Below are positions 9,046-17,951 of a stretch of 64,000 bases of DNA, piece after piece. The notes below the pieces were generated by a model. That model was not told the DNA's origin. It did no database searches and saw nothing but the letters and a program-made list of their open reading frames with translations. Numbering within the stretch: position 1 is the stretch's first letter; the number at the start of each line of letters is the position of its first letter. The stretch is from JAHJKV01 sp963678135 (GTDB taxonomy: Bacteria; Desulfobacterota; Desulfovibrionia; Desulfovibrionales; Desulfovibrionaceae). The stretch is taken from the NCBI GenBank assembly GCA_963678135.1, contig OY782667.1, positions 1,612,001 to 1,676,000 on the forward strand, given 5' to 3'. A program made the translations under genes and the position numbers.

Positions 9046-10380
9046 CTACAATAAAATAAGTTTTGCCAGTGCAAGGAATGAAAAGAAGCCAAGGCTGTCT
9101 GTAACAGTGGTCAAAAAGATAGAAGAAGCTTGTGCAGGGTCACGCCCCAGTTCCATAAGAATAAGAGGAATTGAGGCTCCGAAAATAGAAGCAATGAACA
9201 TATCCACAAAAATAGCAAGCCCCATACACAGACCAAGTAAAAAGTTTCCGGTAACAAGCCAAACAATGCAGAAAAGTAACACTCCAAAAAACGAACCATT
9301 TAAGGTGCCAATACGCAGTTCACGCACTACCGCCAGCCATGATTTACGGCGATCAAATTTTTCCATAGCCAGTTGCCGAATCATCACCACCAAGGCCTGC
9401 TGTCCTGTATTACCGGCTTGATTAGATACAATATGCATTAAGGCAGATAAAATAACCATTTGTGAAATAGTTCCCTCAAAAAGATGGACTACATAGGCTG
9501 CAATGGCTGAATTGATAACATTGATAACAAGCCAAGGAACACGTTTTTTTACAGAATACATTACTGGTGAATCCGTGGATTCATCCGCACCGGCACCCAC
9601 CATGGCTTGCATATCTTCTGAAGCAGAAGCTTGAATAATATCAATAACATCATCGACAGTGACTACACCCAAAAGGCGATTGCCAAAATCAACCACCGGA
9701 AGAGCCAAAAAATTATAATGGGAAATAAGCCGTGCTACTTCTTCTTTATCAACATCATAGGTTACGGAAATAAGGTTTTGCGTCCGCACCAAATCTTTTA
9801 AGAAATGTCCATGGCGAGAAACAAGCATATCCCGTAATGAAACAACTCCAGCAAGACGCCCTTTTGCATCAACAATATAGGCATAATACGGAATTTCTTT
9901 ATCTTCCACCTCGGCACGAATTTTACTAATAGCCTGATCCACATTGATATCTTGGTCTAAGATAACAATTTCAGTATTCATGACTCCACCGGCTGTTTCC
10001 GGATGGAAGGTCAAAAGAGCACGTAATTCAGCGCGTTCTGCATCAGAAACACGGCACAAAAGCTCTTTTTGGTGTACATCGTCAAGCTGTTCCAACAAAT
10101 CAGTAGCATCATCAGGAGACATGCTTTCAATAATTTTTGCTGCAAGCCCCTGATTCAAACGCCGAATAAGTGGCACTTGGTCATGTGGAGCCATTTCAGC
10201 AATGGAATCCGCTGCATCTTTAATGGGCAACTGTTTGATGAACTTAATTTGTTCATCAATATCCAGCCCCTCAATATGTTCGGCTGCATCCGCCGGATGA
10301 GTTTCTGCTACAGGTGTATGTTGACTTTCTAGCTCATCTGCCCACGGCTGAACAGCTTCAAATTTTTCTGTGTCTCTCAT
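9046..10380 (-). CDS. mgtE: Magnesium transporter MgtE
   Basis: Dimeric Mg2+ channel of the inner membrane gated by cytosolic Mg2+. Residues 1-130 form the helical N domain (with HPADAAEHIEGL), about 135-255 the paired CBS domains, and about 280-444 five membrane helices, including the conserved pore stretches SNQAGNTGQQALVVMIRQLA and GASIPLILMELGRDPA. The 444-residue length is typical. Start ATG 10380 lies 65 bp after the stop of the upstream AraC gene on the same strand. No Mg2+ riboswitch is visible in that short gap. Confidence 0.95.
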   Translation of the reverse strand: MRDTEKFEAVQPWADELESQHTPVAETHPADAAEHIEGLDIDEQIKFIKQLPIKDAADSIAEMAPHDQVPLIRRLNQGLAAKIIESMSPDDATDLLEQLDDVHQKELLCRVSDAERAELRALLTFHPETAGGVMNTEIVILDQDINVDQAISKIRAEVEDKEIPYYAYIVDAKGRLAGVVSLRDMLVSRHGHFLKDLVRTQNLISVTYDVDKEEVARLISHYNFLALPVVDFGNRLLGVVTVDDVIDIIQASASEDMQAMVGAGADESTDSPVMYSVKKRVPWLVINVINSAIAAYVVHLFEGTISQMVILSALMHIVSNQAGNTGQQALVVMIRQLAMEKFDRRKSWLAVVRELRIGTLNGSFFGVLLFCIVWLVTGNFLLGLCMGLAIFVDMFIASIFGASIPLILMELGRDPAQASSIFLTTVTDSLGFFSFLALAKLILL

Positions 10381-10445
10381 AAGCTATTGCATTTATCGTA
10401 AAAATCCTCGGAGGTCAAAAAAAGTAAATAAATACTATGAGTAAC

Positions 10446-11426
10446 TCAACTCTCATGAGCATTGATCCATGAGCATTTATTTTTAAGATAAAAAGCATTT
10501 AGCCTCGGGGGGGTAGTCTCTTGCAATTTTTTTATATCACGCAGAGGAGGCTGTCCAAACTGCCTTTTATACTCCCGACTAAACTGAGAAGCACTTTCAT
10601 AGCCTACCAGCAAAGCAGCACCAGTGGCATCTTGCTGCTTGCTCAACATAAGTCGCCGTGCCTCGTGTAAGCGCATTTGTTTTTGATACTGTAGTGGACT
10701 CATAGCGGTCACAGCCCTAAAATGCTGATGAAAAGTAGAAGAACTCATGCCTATTTTTTTTGCTAACGATTCTACCCTAAGCTGATGGGCATAATTTTCA
10801 CGAAGCCAGTCAATGGCTCTGGCTATTTGGTAATTAGAATTACCACTGGAGGCTATTTGCCTTAGACGTGAGCCTTGTTCCCCTATAAGCAGGCGATAAA
10901 AAATTTCTTGGCAAATAAGCGGAGCCAAAACAGGAATATCTTCGGGCGTATCGAGCAAGGCTATCAGCCTTTCAAAGGCTTCTAGTAAAGGCAGATTAAC
11001 TTTGCTTACAGCCATGCCCAGTTTTGACTTTTCTCCAGATAATGCTGGCAAAGAACTATCAACAATAAGCCGAGCCACAATACGCAAATCAATCTTGAAG
11101 ATTAAGCCCAAAAGTGGTTTTTCCTGACTTGCTTCAATAACTTGAGATATTGTTGGCAGTCCCACAGATGTTATTAAATAGTGGTTGGCATCATAAATAT
11201 ATGATTCTTCTCCTAATACTACTCGCTTTGCTCCTTGTACCACAAGGCACAGACAAGGTTCATAAATAGCACATGCTGGTTCTGTAGGAGCATTGTACTT
11301 AAAAAAAGATAAACCAGATACTGGCGTATCAATTTGATCCTTTGATTGCATTAAATCAAAAAGTTTACGGGCTAAATCACAACGAACTTCTTCTAAAGCA
11401 TTTTGTGTTGCCTGTTTTTTATCCAT
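10446..11426 (-). CDS. AraC-family transcriptional regulator (YqhC-like)
   Basis: DNA-binding regulator with an AraC_N type N-terminal domain (about residues 30-190, ligand/cupin-like) and two helix-turn-helix motifs near residues 210-300 (VESLAKKIGMSSSTFHQHFRAVTAMSPLQYQKQMRL and GAALLVGYESASQFSREYKRQFGQPP). It is transcribed away from an alcohol dehydrogenase operon. This divergent pairing parallels E. coli yqhC-yqhD, where the regulator senses toxic aldehydes, so I infer the same job. ATG 11426 is preceded by GGAGA. The C-terminal 30 residues beyond the HTH are unremarkable. Confidence 0.88.
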   Translation of the reverse strand: MDKKQATQNALEEVRCDLARKLFDLMQSKDQIDTPVSGLSFFKYNAPTEPACAIYEPCLCLVVQGAKRVVLGEESYIYDANHYLITSVGLPTISQVIEASQEKPLLGLIFKIDLRIVARLIVDSSLPALSGEKSKLGMAVSKVNLPLLEAFERLIALLDTPEDIPVLAPLICQEIFYRLLIGEQGSRLRQIASSGNSNYQIARAIDWLRENYAHQLRVESLAKKIGMSSSTFHQHFRAVTAMSPLQYQKQMRLHEARRLMLSKQQDATGAALLVGYESASQFSREYKRQFGQPPLRDIKKLQETTPPRLNAFYLKNKCSWINAHES

Positions 11427-11704
11427 ATTTTCTCCAATCTTCTTTTTTATTCATGTATCTTTTCACTGCTGTTTCTATAGCAATTTTTTTCTAAATCAAA
11501 CAAGATATTTATCCATCTTTCGTAGAATTAGGCAATAATGCAGGAGGATCAGTCTAGCGACCTCTATGCTTCTCCTTGTATAAAACTTCCAGCAGTAAGC
11601 AGGAACAGCACACAGGCTGCATGTCTTATGTTCTTAGCAGATTATAGGCTGATACTGCATGTATCCGACATGTAAAAACAATATAAGGTATAAGGAGCAA
11701 AATC
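11427..11704. promoter_or_regulatory. Divergent control region between AraC regulator and dehydrogenase operon
   Basis: This 278-bp gap must hold promoters for both directions and binding sites for the AraC protein. On the plus strand a TATAAA box at about 11579 and an AAGGAG ribosome site just before ATG 11705 are visible. A short inverted repeat CATGT-N5-ACATG lies near 11659-11673. I could not place a convincing AraC operator or -35 box. Confidence 0.45.
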
Positions 11705-12892
11705 ATGAACTTTGAATTTTACAATCCTACAAAACTCATTTTTGAGGCTGGAGCGATTGCACGTTTGGGTGAGGTAGCAAAGGGATTTGGCAAAAAAGCC
11801 TTGCTTGTAACTGGTGGCAGTAGCGTAAAACAAAATGGCATATTTGAACAGGCAGCAAAAAGTTTGCAAGATGCTGGAATAACTTTTGTTGAATGCACAG
11901 ACATAGAGCCCAATCCACGCATTAGCTCTGTAGCCAGAGGAACAAAAATTGCCAAAGAGCAAAGTTGCGAGCTCGTTATCGCCCTAGGTGGCGGAAGTGT
12001 CATGGATGCTTCCAAAGTTATTGCAGCTGCGGCTCTATATGATGGAAATCCATGGGATATGATTTTGCATGGTCAAAAAGAGGTTTATCTACCAACAAAA
12101 GCTTTGCCCGTCATAACAGTGCCTACGCTGGCTGCTACAGGCTCAGAGATGAATTGCGGTGCGGTTATTTCCAATGAGCAAACAAAAATTAAATCTTTTG
12201 TTCAGGCTGACTGTCTTTTTCCTAAAGTGGCTTTAGTGGATACAAAACTCACACTCAGCGTGCTCAAAAATCAAACTGCATACGGAGTTTGCGATATTAT
12301 CACCCATGTAATGGAAGGATACTTTAATGGCGTCGATGGTACTCCAATTCAAGACCGCTTTGCTGAAGGTGTTATTATCAATACTTTGGAATGGGGACGC
12401 AAAGCCGTGGCTGATGGCAATGATCTTGAGGCTCGCGAACAAGTGCAGTGGGCTTCTATTGTTGCTCTTAATGGCTGGATTCAGGCTGGTGTGTATATGC
12501 TACCTCCCATGCACATGATAGAACATGCACTGTCAGCGCACCATAATATTACACATGGAGCAGGACTCGCTATTATCGGACCGGCTTGGATGCGTTTTGC
12601 TGCCAAAGCTCGCCCTGAGCGTTTTGCTCAATTTGCTCAAAGAATATTTGGTATTTCGCCTCAAGGTAAAGATGCACTTGCTGTAGGCATAGAAGGTATT
12701 GAGGCATATACTGCATTTTTGCGTGAAATCGGCTGTCCAACCACTCTTTCTGAAGTTAATATTGATGATAAACTCTTTGAACAATATGCAAAAGACGCAG
12801 CACTTGTGCTCCGTGATGAGCAAGGCAGACTACTTGCTCGTCCACCCATGACACAGGAAGATATTATCGAAGTCTTACAATCAGCTCTCTAA
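11705..12892 (+). CDS. Iron-containing (group III) alcohol dehydrogenase, YqhD-like
   Basis: NAD(P)H-dependent aldehyde/alcohol oxidoreductase of the Fe-ADH superfamily. The 395-residue protein has the nucleotide-binding motif GGGSVMDASKVIAA (about 97-110), the segment VPTLAATGSEMNCGAVISN (about 139-157) and metal ligands in VCDIITHVMEGYF (Asp, His) and HMIEHALSAHHNITHGAGLA (two His). It is the first gene of an operon with a cupin and a flavodoxin (gaps 33 and 12 bp). The order regulator-dehydrogenase-small redox proteins suggests aldehyde detoxification. AAGGAG precedes the ATG. Confidence 0.93.
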   Translation: MNFEFYNPTKLIFEAGAIARLGEVAKGFGKKALLVTGGSSVKQNGIFEQAAKSLQDAGITFVECTDIEPNPRISSVARGTKIAKEQSCELVIALGGGSVMDASKVIAAAALYDGNPWDMILHGQKEVYLPTKALPVITVPTLAATGSEMNCGAVISNEQTKIKSFVQADCLFPKVALVDTKLTLSVLKNQTAYGVCDIITHVMEGYFNGVDGTPIQDRFAEGVIINTLEWGRKAVADGNDLEAREQVQWASIVALNGWIQAGVYMLPPMHMIEHALSAHHNITHGAGLAIIGPAWMRFAAKARPERFAQFAQRIFGISPQGKDALAVGIEGIEAYTAFLREIGCPTTLSEVNIDDKLFEQYAKDAALVLRDEQGRLLARPPMTQEDIIEVLQSAL

Positions 12893-12925
12893 TCAGCGAT
12901 ATGAAACAAAAAAAGGAACAAAATC

Positions 12926-13333
12926 ATGGAAATTATACCAAACGGAACCCAGTCTTCGATACAAGGGCCAGAGGAATGCTTCACTGGCACTGTCCGCATT
13001 GATCCTCTTTTTATGGAATCAAAATCACCTTCCAAAGTATCAGGTGCCAGCGTTACTTTTGAGCCCTGCGCACGAACAGCATGGCATACCCATCCTTTAG
13101 GTCAAGTGCTTATTATTACTGCTGGCTGTGGTCTTGCCCAAAGTGAAGGCAATGAAATGCAAACTATTCGTTCTGGTGATATAGTGCGCTTTGCTCCTAA
13201 TGAAAAACACTGGCACGGAGCAAGCCCGTCAACCTCCATGACGCATATAGCTGTACAGGAAGAACTCAGCGGTTCAGCAGTTACATGGCTGGAAAAAGTC
13301 AGTGATGAACAATATGCACGCAGCAGTAAATAA
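12926..13333 (+). CDS. Cupin-domain protein
   Basis: Single-domain cupin of 135 residues. The metal-binding motif 1 is HTHPLGQVLIITAG (two His, Gln and Gly, about residues 52-66) and motif 2 is the segment PNEKHWHGASP (about 91-101). The fold typically binds Fe, Mn or Zn; enzymatic role is unknown. Close relatives are commonly found beside YqhD-type dehydrogenases or carboxymuconolactone decarboxylases. Ribosome site AAGGAA precedes ATG 12926. Middle gene of the dehydrogenase operon. Confidence 0.85.
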   Translation: MEIIPNGTQSSIQGPEECFTGTVRIDPLFMESKSPSKVSGASVTFEPCARTAWHTHPLGQVLIITAGCGLAQSEGNEMQTIRSGDIVRFAPNEKHWHGASPSTSMTHIAVQEELSGSAVTWLEKVSDEQYARSSK

Positions 13334-13345
13334 GGAGATTTAATA

Positions 13346-13948
13346 ATGCAAAATCATAAGAGTATTTCTAGGCGTGCTTTTCTTGGTTTGACCCTTGGCT
13401 CTATTGCAAGCAGTTTTGGTTTAAGCGCATTAACTGCCAAAAATTCTGTCGCAGCAACATTAAAAACAGGGGGGAAAGTATTGATTGTTTACTATTCCCG
13501 AACTGGTAATACAGAATTTTTGGCTCATAGTATTCACAATGCAATAGAAAGTGACATCATACAGCTACACACAGTAAAACCATATCCAGAGGAATATAAA
13601 GCAACTACCCAGCAGGCGAAAAAAGAACTGGAATCTGGATTTCACCCTCCACTTGCAACAAAAATCCAAAATATGGATTCATATGATTGTATTATTCTCG
13701 GCTCTCCTTGCTGGTGGGGAACTATCGCAAGCCCTGTTATTAGTTTTCTTTCTGACTATGATTTTACTGGCAAAAGCATTGCCCCGTTCATGACTCACGG
13801 AGGCAGTGGACTAGGCAGAAGCATCTCGCACATCCAAGGACTTTGTCCTACTGCAAGGGTTTTGGATGGTCTTGCAGTTTGGGGCAACGATGTTTCAACT
13901 GCTCAAAACGAAGCAGCAACATGGCTACGCTCCATAGGCTTAGTGTAA
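13346..13948 (+). CDS. Exported flavodoxin with Tat signal
   Basis: FMN-binding flavodoxin-like protein of 200 residues. The N-terminus carries a twin-arginine signal (SRRAFLGL, residues 8-15) and a hydrophobic stretch ending near LTAKNSVAA, so the folded FMN protein should be exported by Tat. The flavodoxin fold starts at VLIVYYSRTGNTEF (about 45-58, phosphate loop SRTGNT) and includes GSPCWWGTIASPV (about 118-130) and the glycine-rich THGGSGLG. Last gene of the dehydrogenase operon, 12 bp after the cupin with AAGGAG in between. A periplasmic electron carrier or quinone-related role is possible but not shown. Confidence 0.85.
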   Translation: MQNHKSISRRAFLGLTLGSIASSFGLSALTAKNSVAATLKTGGKVLIVYYSRTGNTEFLAHSIHNAIESDIIQLHTVKPYPEEYKATTQQAKKELESGFHPPLATKIQNMDSYDCIILGSPCWWGTIASPVISFLSDYDFTGKSIAPFMTHGGSGLGRSISHIQGLCPTARVLDGLAVWGNDVSTAQNEAATWLRSIGLV

Positions 13949-14005
13949 AAAAATATATAGGCATCATATAATCAAAGAAAACCCCTTAGTACTCAGCAGC
14001 ACATG

Positions 14006-14123
14006 ACAATTTCTCCACATAGGGCGATATTTTTGAACTACAATATTTATCACAGCTTGCCTCTTGGCTAAGCTCTTGGTACATAGACCCTATTGTACCT
14101 TTAATTTTATGTGGAGAAACTGT
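14006..14123 (+). promoter_or_regulatory. Structured 5' leader that pairs with the ribosome-binding site of the TPR gene
   Basis: The stretch TTTCTCCACATA (14010-14021) is exactly complementary to TATGTGGAGAAA (14108-14119), which contains the GGAG ribosome site of the following gene. Three further pairs beyond one mismatch extend the helix to 14006-14009/14120-14123. Two hairpins lie inside: AGCTTGCC/GGCTAAGCT (about 14054-14073, one bulge) and GGTACATAG/CTATTGTACC (14078-14099, one bulge). The layout is a closing helix with two inner stems, as in regulatory leaders. No known riboswitch class was recognised. Confidence 0.55.
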
Positions 14124-14124
14124 G

Positions 14125-16227
14125 ATGTCTGTACAGAAAAAAAAGTTCCATCAAAATCCCCTTTTCGTCGCTATCATATTTAGCTTAATACACTTTTCCC
14201 CTGTTTTTGCACAAACGGCTCAAGAAGATTATCAACAATGGCTGGAGCATTATAATGCTTGGGATAAGCTCAATGTCCTGTACTCCCAAGGTGAGCAATC
14301 TGCTGAAAATATATTAAAACAAGCTCGCGTCTCCCTACAAGCCGGCAATCCTGAACAAGCTCTGCAAATATTGGAAAAAGAATCTTTTGTACAATATGAC
14401 GATACTGCTGAAGCTGATCGCTTGTGGATATGTGCACAGGCTAAAAGGGCTCTAGGTAATCCTGAACAAGCCGTTTATTTTTATCTGCAAGCATCAGAGT
14501 TTATGCCCTCCAAAATGATGCAAAAAAGATTCAAGGACGAGCCTGGTTTGTCCCCGGTTTGGGAAGATATTTTTCGTATACTTTTTAGGACATATGTCTA
14601 CAACAAGGGTATTTCTCGTAAAAAACAAGAAGCCTATCTCTTGCGTTTACTCAAAGCCGGAGACACTGCATGGCCTCACAATGAATTTTGGCAAAATGCT
14701 GAACAAATTCTCTCTCAAACATCTGGTGCTGTCACAACAAAAGAAATATTAACAAAGGAAAGATTGACCGATCTTGATTTGGCACAAAGAAATCTTTCGC
14801 AAAGTATTCGCCAAAAAATAGCCAAAGCCATCACCGCCTCTGCCATTGGCCGTGAGCAAAGTATGCAGGCATCACTCGACAGTATTTCTAATACTGATAT
14901 TGCTACGGGCTGGGAATATTTTTTAAGCGCACTCAAAGCACCAAAGCCAGTTCCTAATATACCCTACTCCCGGGCATTTACTTTCTTCAGTCAAACACCA
15001 AAAGGTATATTGCCAGACTTTGCCAATAATTGGGATTTCAAGCCGAGAAGCAAAGCTTTTAAGGACTTTCAAAAAAATATTCGTGGACTTTCCTTAATTC
15101 AAATACATACGCTTTTCCTTGAAGAAAAAGAAGAAAGCCTTATGATTGATCCGGTTCCCAAGGCAGAGCTACTTCCTTACAGACTAGCTATTGCTATTTT
15201 GAATGAGGATGAGCAAGAAGCCAGTCTTGTGTGGAATCTTTGCAAACTTGAACCACTGCCTCTTGGCCTAAAATTTGCTGGACAAATTTTCTTAGATTTA
15301 GAATTTGAGCAAGTTTTTGGGCATGTAGCTGATTTTTCAAATAAAAAAGATATACTTTGGCTGACTCTCATGGAAGCAGCCGGCTACACTCCACCTCTCC
15401 CTCATTTGATTCCCTTTTGGAAAAAAATTAATCCAGCCATAGATAAATCAACTTTAGCTCGTCTGTGGCCACTTGATCCGGATGTTATGTTCAAAGTATG
15501 GGAATATGAATGGGAGCAACAACATACAACAGAAACAGCACGACGTTTAGCGCACTTATATCCACAGACGCAACTTGGCATGGCCTGTATTTTACATCTT
15601 GCAAAAAAAGCCTTGACTGATAAACAAATCGACCTTGCACAATATTATCTTGAAAAAGTCCATCCAGGCGAAACGAATTCGACTCTTACCGGAGAATATT
15701 ATCAAATACAGGCGGATTGGTATATTAGTACCGAAAACGTTGACGGTGCCTATGCCTCCTATCAATGCCTCATTGATTCCGGAGTCCCAATTGATGATAC
15801 CACAAGGCTCAAAATTGCTTTTTTGCTACAACAGCGTGGTGATTTATATCAAGGTCGCAAACATTTACTCGCACTTTGGGAGAAAAAAGACGAATTCCCG
15901 ACCTCCATGCAAGCAGAAATTTTATACTATCTTGCTGAAGGAGATCAAGCGAGTGGACAATTAGACACAGCACTGGATTCTTATCTGCACCTTGCATGGA
16001 AATATCCACAAGAATCCATGTGGGCTCTCACTGCTATGTATCGCGCTGCATGTATTTATGAAAGCAAAGAGCAATATAAACCTGCAGCCAGCTTGCTGAG
16101 CACTGTAGTAAAAAACGCTGCAACCGCAAAACAACGAGAAGCAGCAAAAGCAAAATTGGAAAGCATAAAAGCTCACATGTCAAAAAACACAGAAAACGAA
16201 GTGGAAGGCACCCCGTATCCCTTCTGA
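14125..16227 (+). CDS. Exported tetratricopeptide-repeat protein
   Basis: A 700-residue protein with an N-terminal signal peptide (KKK, hydrophobic core LFVAIIFSLIHFSPV, cleavage after VFA-Q near residue 30). Repeated helix pairs of TPR type are visible near residues 60-140 (SLQAGNPEQALQILEKES, ALGNPEQAVYFYLQAS) and 510-690 (including QASGQLDTALDSYLHLAWKYP). It should act in the periplasm as a protein-protein interaction scaffold; no enzymatic motif is seen. ATG 14125 has GGAG 8 bases upstream; a GTG immediately before it is less likely. Monocistronic, preceded by the folded leader, followed by a repeat-bearing gap. Confidence 0.8.
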   Translation: MSVQKKKFHQNPLFVAIIFSLIHFSPVFAQTAQEDYQQWLEHYNAWDKLNVLYSQGEQSAENILKQARVSLQAGNPEQALQILEKESFVQYDDTAEADRLWICAQAKRALGNPEQAVYFYLQASEFMPSKMMQKRFKDEPGLSPVWEDIFRILFRTYVYNKGISRKKQEAYLLRLLKAGDTAWPHNEFWQNAEQILSQTSGAVTTKEILTKERLTDLDLAQRNLSQSIRQKIAKAITASAIGREQSMQASLDSISNTDIATGWEYFLSALKAPKPVPNIPYSRAFTFFSQTPKGILPDFANNWDFKPRSKAFKDFQKNIRGLSLIQIHTLFLEEKEESLMIDPVPKAELLPYRLAIAILNEDEQEASLVWNLCKLEPLPLGLKFAGQIFLDLEFEQVFGHVADFSNKKDILWLTLMEAAGYTPPLPHLIPFWKKINPAIDKSTLARLWPLDPDVMFKVWEYEWEQQHTTETARRLAHLYPQTQLGMACILHLAKKALTDKQIDLAQYYLEKVHPGETNSTLTGEYYQIQADWYISTENVDGAYASYQCLIDSGVPIDDTTRLKIAFLLQQRGDLYQGRKHLLALWEKKDEFPTSMQAEILYYLAEGDQASGQLDTALDSYLHLAWKYPQESMWALTAMYRAACIYESKEQYKPAASLLSTVVKNAATAKQREAAKAKLESIKAHMSKNTENEVEGTPYPF

Positions 16228-16301
16228 TGGAAGTTTGAAACACTGTCATACTGTGTAATCTCCTAAGCTGCTGCGCTCAATACCTAGGGCAGTGCAATGC
16301 T

Positions 16302-16412
16302 GGATCCTGCGACTTACGCGCAGGATGACAAGAAGGGATGCAGAATCATAATAAGGAGTGCAGGATGCCAAAAACGGCGTTCGCGCTGAAATTGAAGTGC
16401 ATTTATTCTCAT
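16302..16412. repeat. Dispersed palindromic repeat with flank motif
   Basis: ATCCTGCG (16304-16311) and CGCAGGAT (16319-16326) form an 8-bp perfect stem with loop ACTTACG, followed by the arm GACAAGAAGGG and, at about 16379-16412, the flank motif TTCGCGCTGAAATT..GCATTTATTCTC. This lies in the 340-bp gap between the TPR gene and dus; nothing else was seen in the gap besides AT-rich sequence upstream of dus. Confidence 0.8.
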
Positions 16413-16567
16413 GTATATGGTTACAGATTTTTTTGAATTACATGAAGTATGGAATATAAGACCTTTGCATGGTCAATCTATGTCATGCTGTATTAACTGC
16501 CGAGGCTAGTTGAAAACTGCCTGTACTTTTTTTGACAGAACACTGCTTCCAACGTATTTTCTCGTGC

Positions 16568-17545
16568 ATGAGTACACTTACTTTTTGCCCTGAACAGCCT
16601 TGGCTTGCGCCTTTGGCCGGTTACTCAGACCTTGCTTTCCGTATGCTTTGCCGTGAACAAGGCTGCGCGGTTACTGTCACGGAAATGGTGTCTGTCAAAG
16701 GACTGGTCTACGGAGGGCACAATACAAAACGCCTCCTTGAAACTCATCCCACGGATACGCCCTGCGTGCTTCAACTGTTCGGCTCTGAACCTGAGTTTTT
16801 CAGTCAAGCAATGGATTTAATTCTAGCTTCAAATCATTTTTCTTATTTTGATCTCAATGCTGGTTGCCCTGTTCGCAAAGTCACCAAAACAGGGGCTGGA
16901 GCTCGCTTATTAGAAACACCGAAAAGACTTTTGGCCATTGCCCAAATTATGGTCAACAAAGCCGGCAAAGAAAAAGTTGGAGTCAAAACACGACTTGGCT
17001 GGGCACTGAATGATGAAATTTTTTTAGACATAGCAAAAGAACTTCAAAGTATTGGTGTTGCATGGATTACTTTGCACCCTCGCTATGGCCGGCAACTTTT
17101 TACCGGAAAAGCAGATTGGACTAAAATACAAAACTTAAAAGAAAATATAAATATCCCAATTATTGCTTCAGGTGATTTATATACCGCCCAAGATGGCATA
17201 GACTGCTTGAAACAAACAGGAGTCGATGCCATTATGTTTGCTAGAGGAGCATTGTACGATCCCACAATTTTTTATCGCTTCAAAGCTCTTTATAAGGGAG
17301 AAACGCTTTTGCCTCGTAGCGGACATGAACTTGCACAAATCATAACACGTCATATAGAGCTCACTCGAGCTATTATGGGTGACCAGCGTAGTTTTCGGCA
17401 TATTCGTAGCTTGCTTCCACGCTACGCTAAAGGTCTGCATAATATTCGAGAATTGCGCCAAGCTCTCTTAGCTTGCAATACTTGGGAAGAATTGCTGGCC
17501 CAAGCGAGTGAAATAGCTGAACTGCAAGCGATTCAAACAACATAG
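16568..17545 (+). CDS. tRNA-dihydrouridine synthase
   Basis: FMN enzyme that reduces uridines in the tRNA D-loop. The 325-residue protein has the Dus signatures APLAGYSDLAFR (about 14-25), FDLNAGCPVRKVTKTGAGARLL (about 95-116, catalytic Cys in GCP), VGVKTRLGW, the FMN phosphate site IIASGDLY and AIMFARGAL. The ATG at 16568 gives the usual N-terminus MSTLTFCPEQPWLAPLAG; a TTG 36 bp upstream would extend it without homology. Dus subtype cannot be fixed from the sequence. A weak terminator follows. Confidence 0.93.
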   Translation: MSTLTFCPEQPWLAPLAGYSDLAFRMLCREQGCAVTVTEMVSVKGLVYGGHNTKRLLETHPTDTPCVLQLFGSEPEFFSQAMDLILASNHFSYFDLNAGCPVRKVTKTGAGARLLETPKRLLAIAQIMVNKAGKEKVGVKTRLGWALNDEIFLDIAKELQSIGVAWITLHPRYGRQLFTGKADWTKIQNLKENINIPIIASGDLYTAQDGIDCLKQTGVDAIMFARGALYDPTIFYRFKALYKGETLLPRSGHELAQIITRHIELTRAIMGDQRSFRHIRSLLPRYAKGLHNIRELRQALLACNTWEELLAQASEIAELQAIQTT

Positions 17546-17557
17546 TTTACAAATCTG

Positions 17558-17578
17558 GCTATTGTAATAGCTTTTTTT
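17558..17578 (+). terminator. Probable terminator after dus
   Basis: A short hairpin GCTAT-TGTA-ATAGC (17558-17571) is followed immediately by seven T residues (17572-17578), 13 bp after the dus stop codon. Confidence 0.5.
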
Positions 17579-17723
17579 AGCACTTTCTCTTGCATCAGCC
17601 ACAACACAAAACAGGTAAAAAAATATCGCTTTCTGCTTCAAAGCCTAAAGCCTCTCTCCAACTGGCCGATAAGAAAACATACCTTCTTCTATACAAAGAA
17701 AAATCTGTTACAAAGGAGAAAAT

Positions 17724-17840
17724 ATGTTTGATATGCTTAACTTAACAATCACCGAGACTCATCGGCGTGCGCTCAAAATCACTACCGTGGCACTTTTTAT
17801 CGTACTATGCATTGTTTCACATGCGGTTTTTTCTGTATAA
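17724..17840 (+). CDS. Predicted 38-residue single-pass membrane peptide
   Basis: An ATG at 17724 preceded by AAAGGAG (spacing about 7) opens a 38-codon frame ending in TAA at 17838-17840. The translation has a polar amino half (MFDMLNLTITETHRRALKI) and a hydrophobic carboxy half (TTVALFIVLCIVSHAVFSV), so one membrane helix with basic residues on the inside is expected. The ribosome site is among the best in the window. Function is unknown; size and shape recall small regulatory or stress membrane peptides. It sits alone between dus and a convergent peroxiredoxin, about 65 bp before a hairpin. Confidence 0.6.
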   Translation: MFDMLNLTITETHRRALKITTVALFIVLCIVSHAVFSV

Positions 17841-17898
17841 GTTCTTGTTCAAGAGAAAACGCAATTCTATAAAAACAATTGAATAAAAACGTTTGAAT

Positions 17899-17924
17899 AA
17901 AAAAAAGGCCGAAATATTTCGGCC
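17899..17924 (-). terminator. Intrinsic terminator of the peroxiredoxin gene
   Basis: The 18-bp perfect palindrome GGCCGAAATATTTCGGCC (17907-17924) has a run of A on its left, which is an eight-T tract on the minus strand. It lies 28 bp past the peroxiredoxin stop. It may also serve the small plus-strand gene, though the plus-side T tract is poor. Confidence 0.85.
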
Positions 17925-17951
17925 TCTTCTCAACCAGAAAAAAATCAAGAC

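Noticed and set aside
10381..10445. Mg2+ riboswitch ahead of mgtE
   Set aside because: The 65-bp gap is too short and shows no M-box features.
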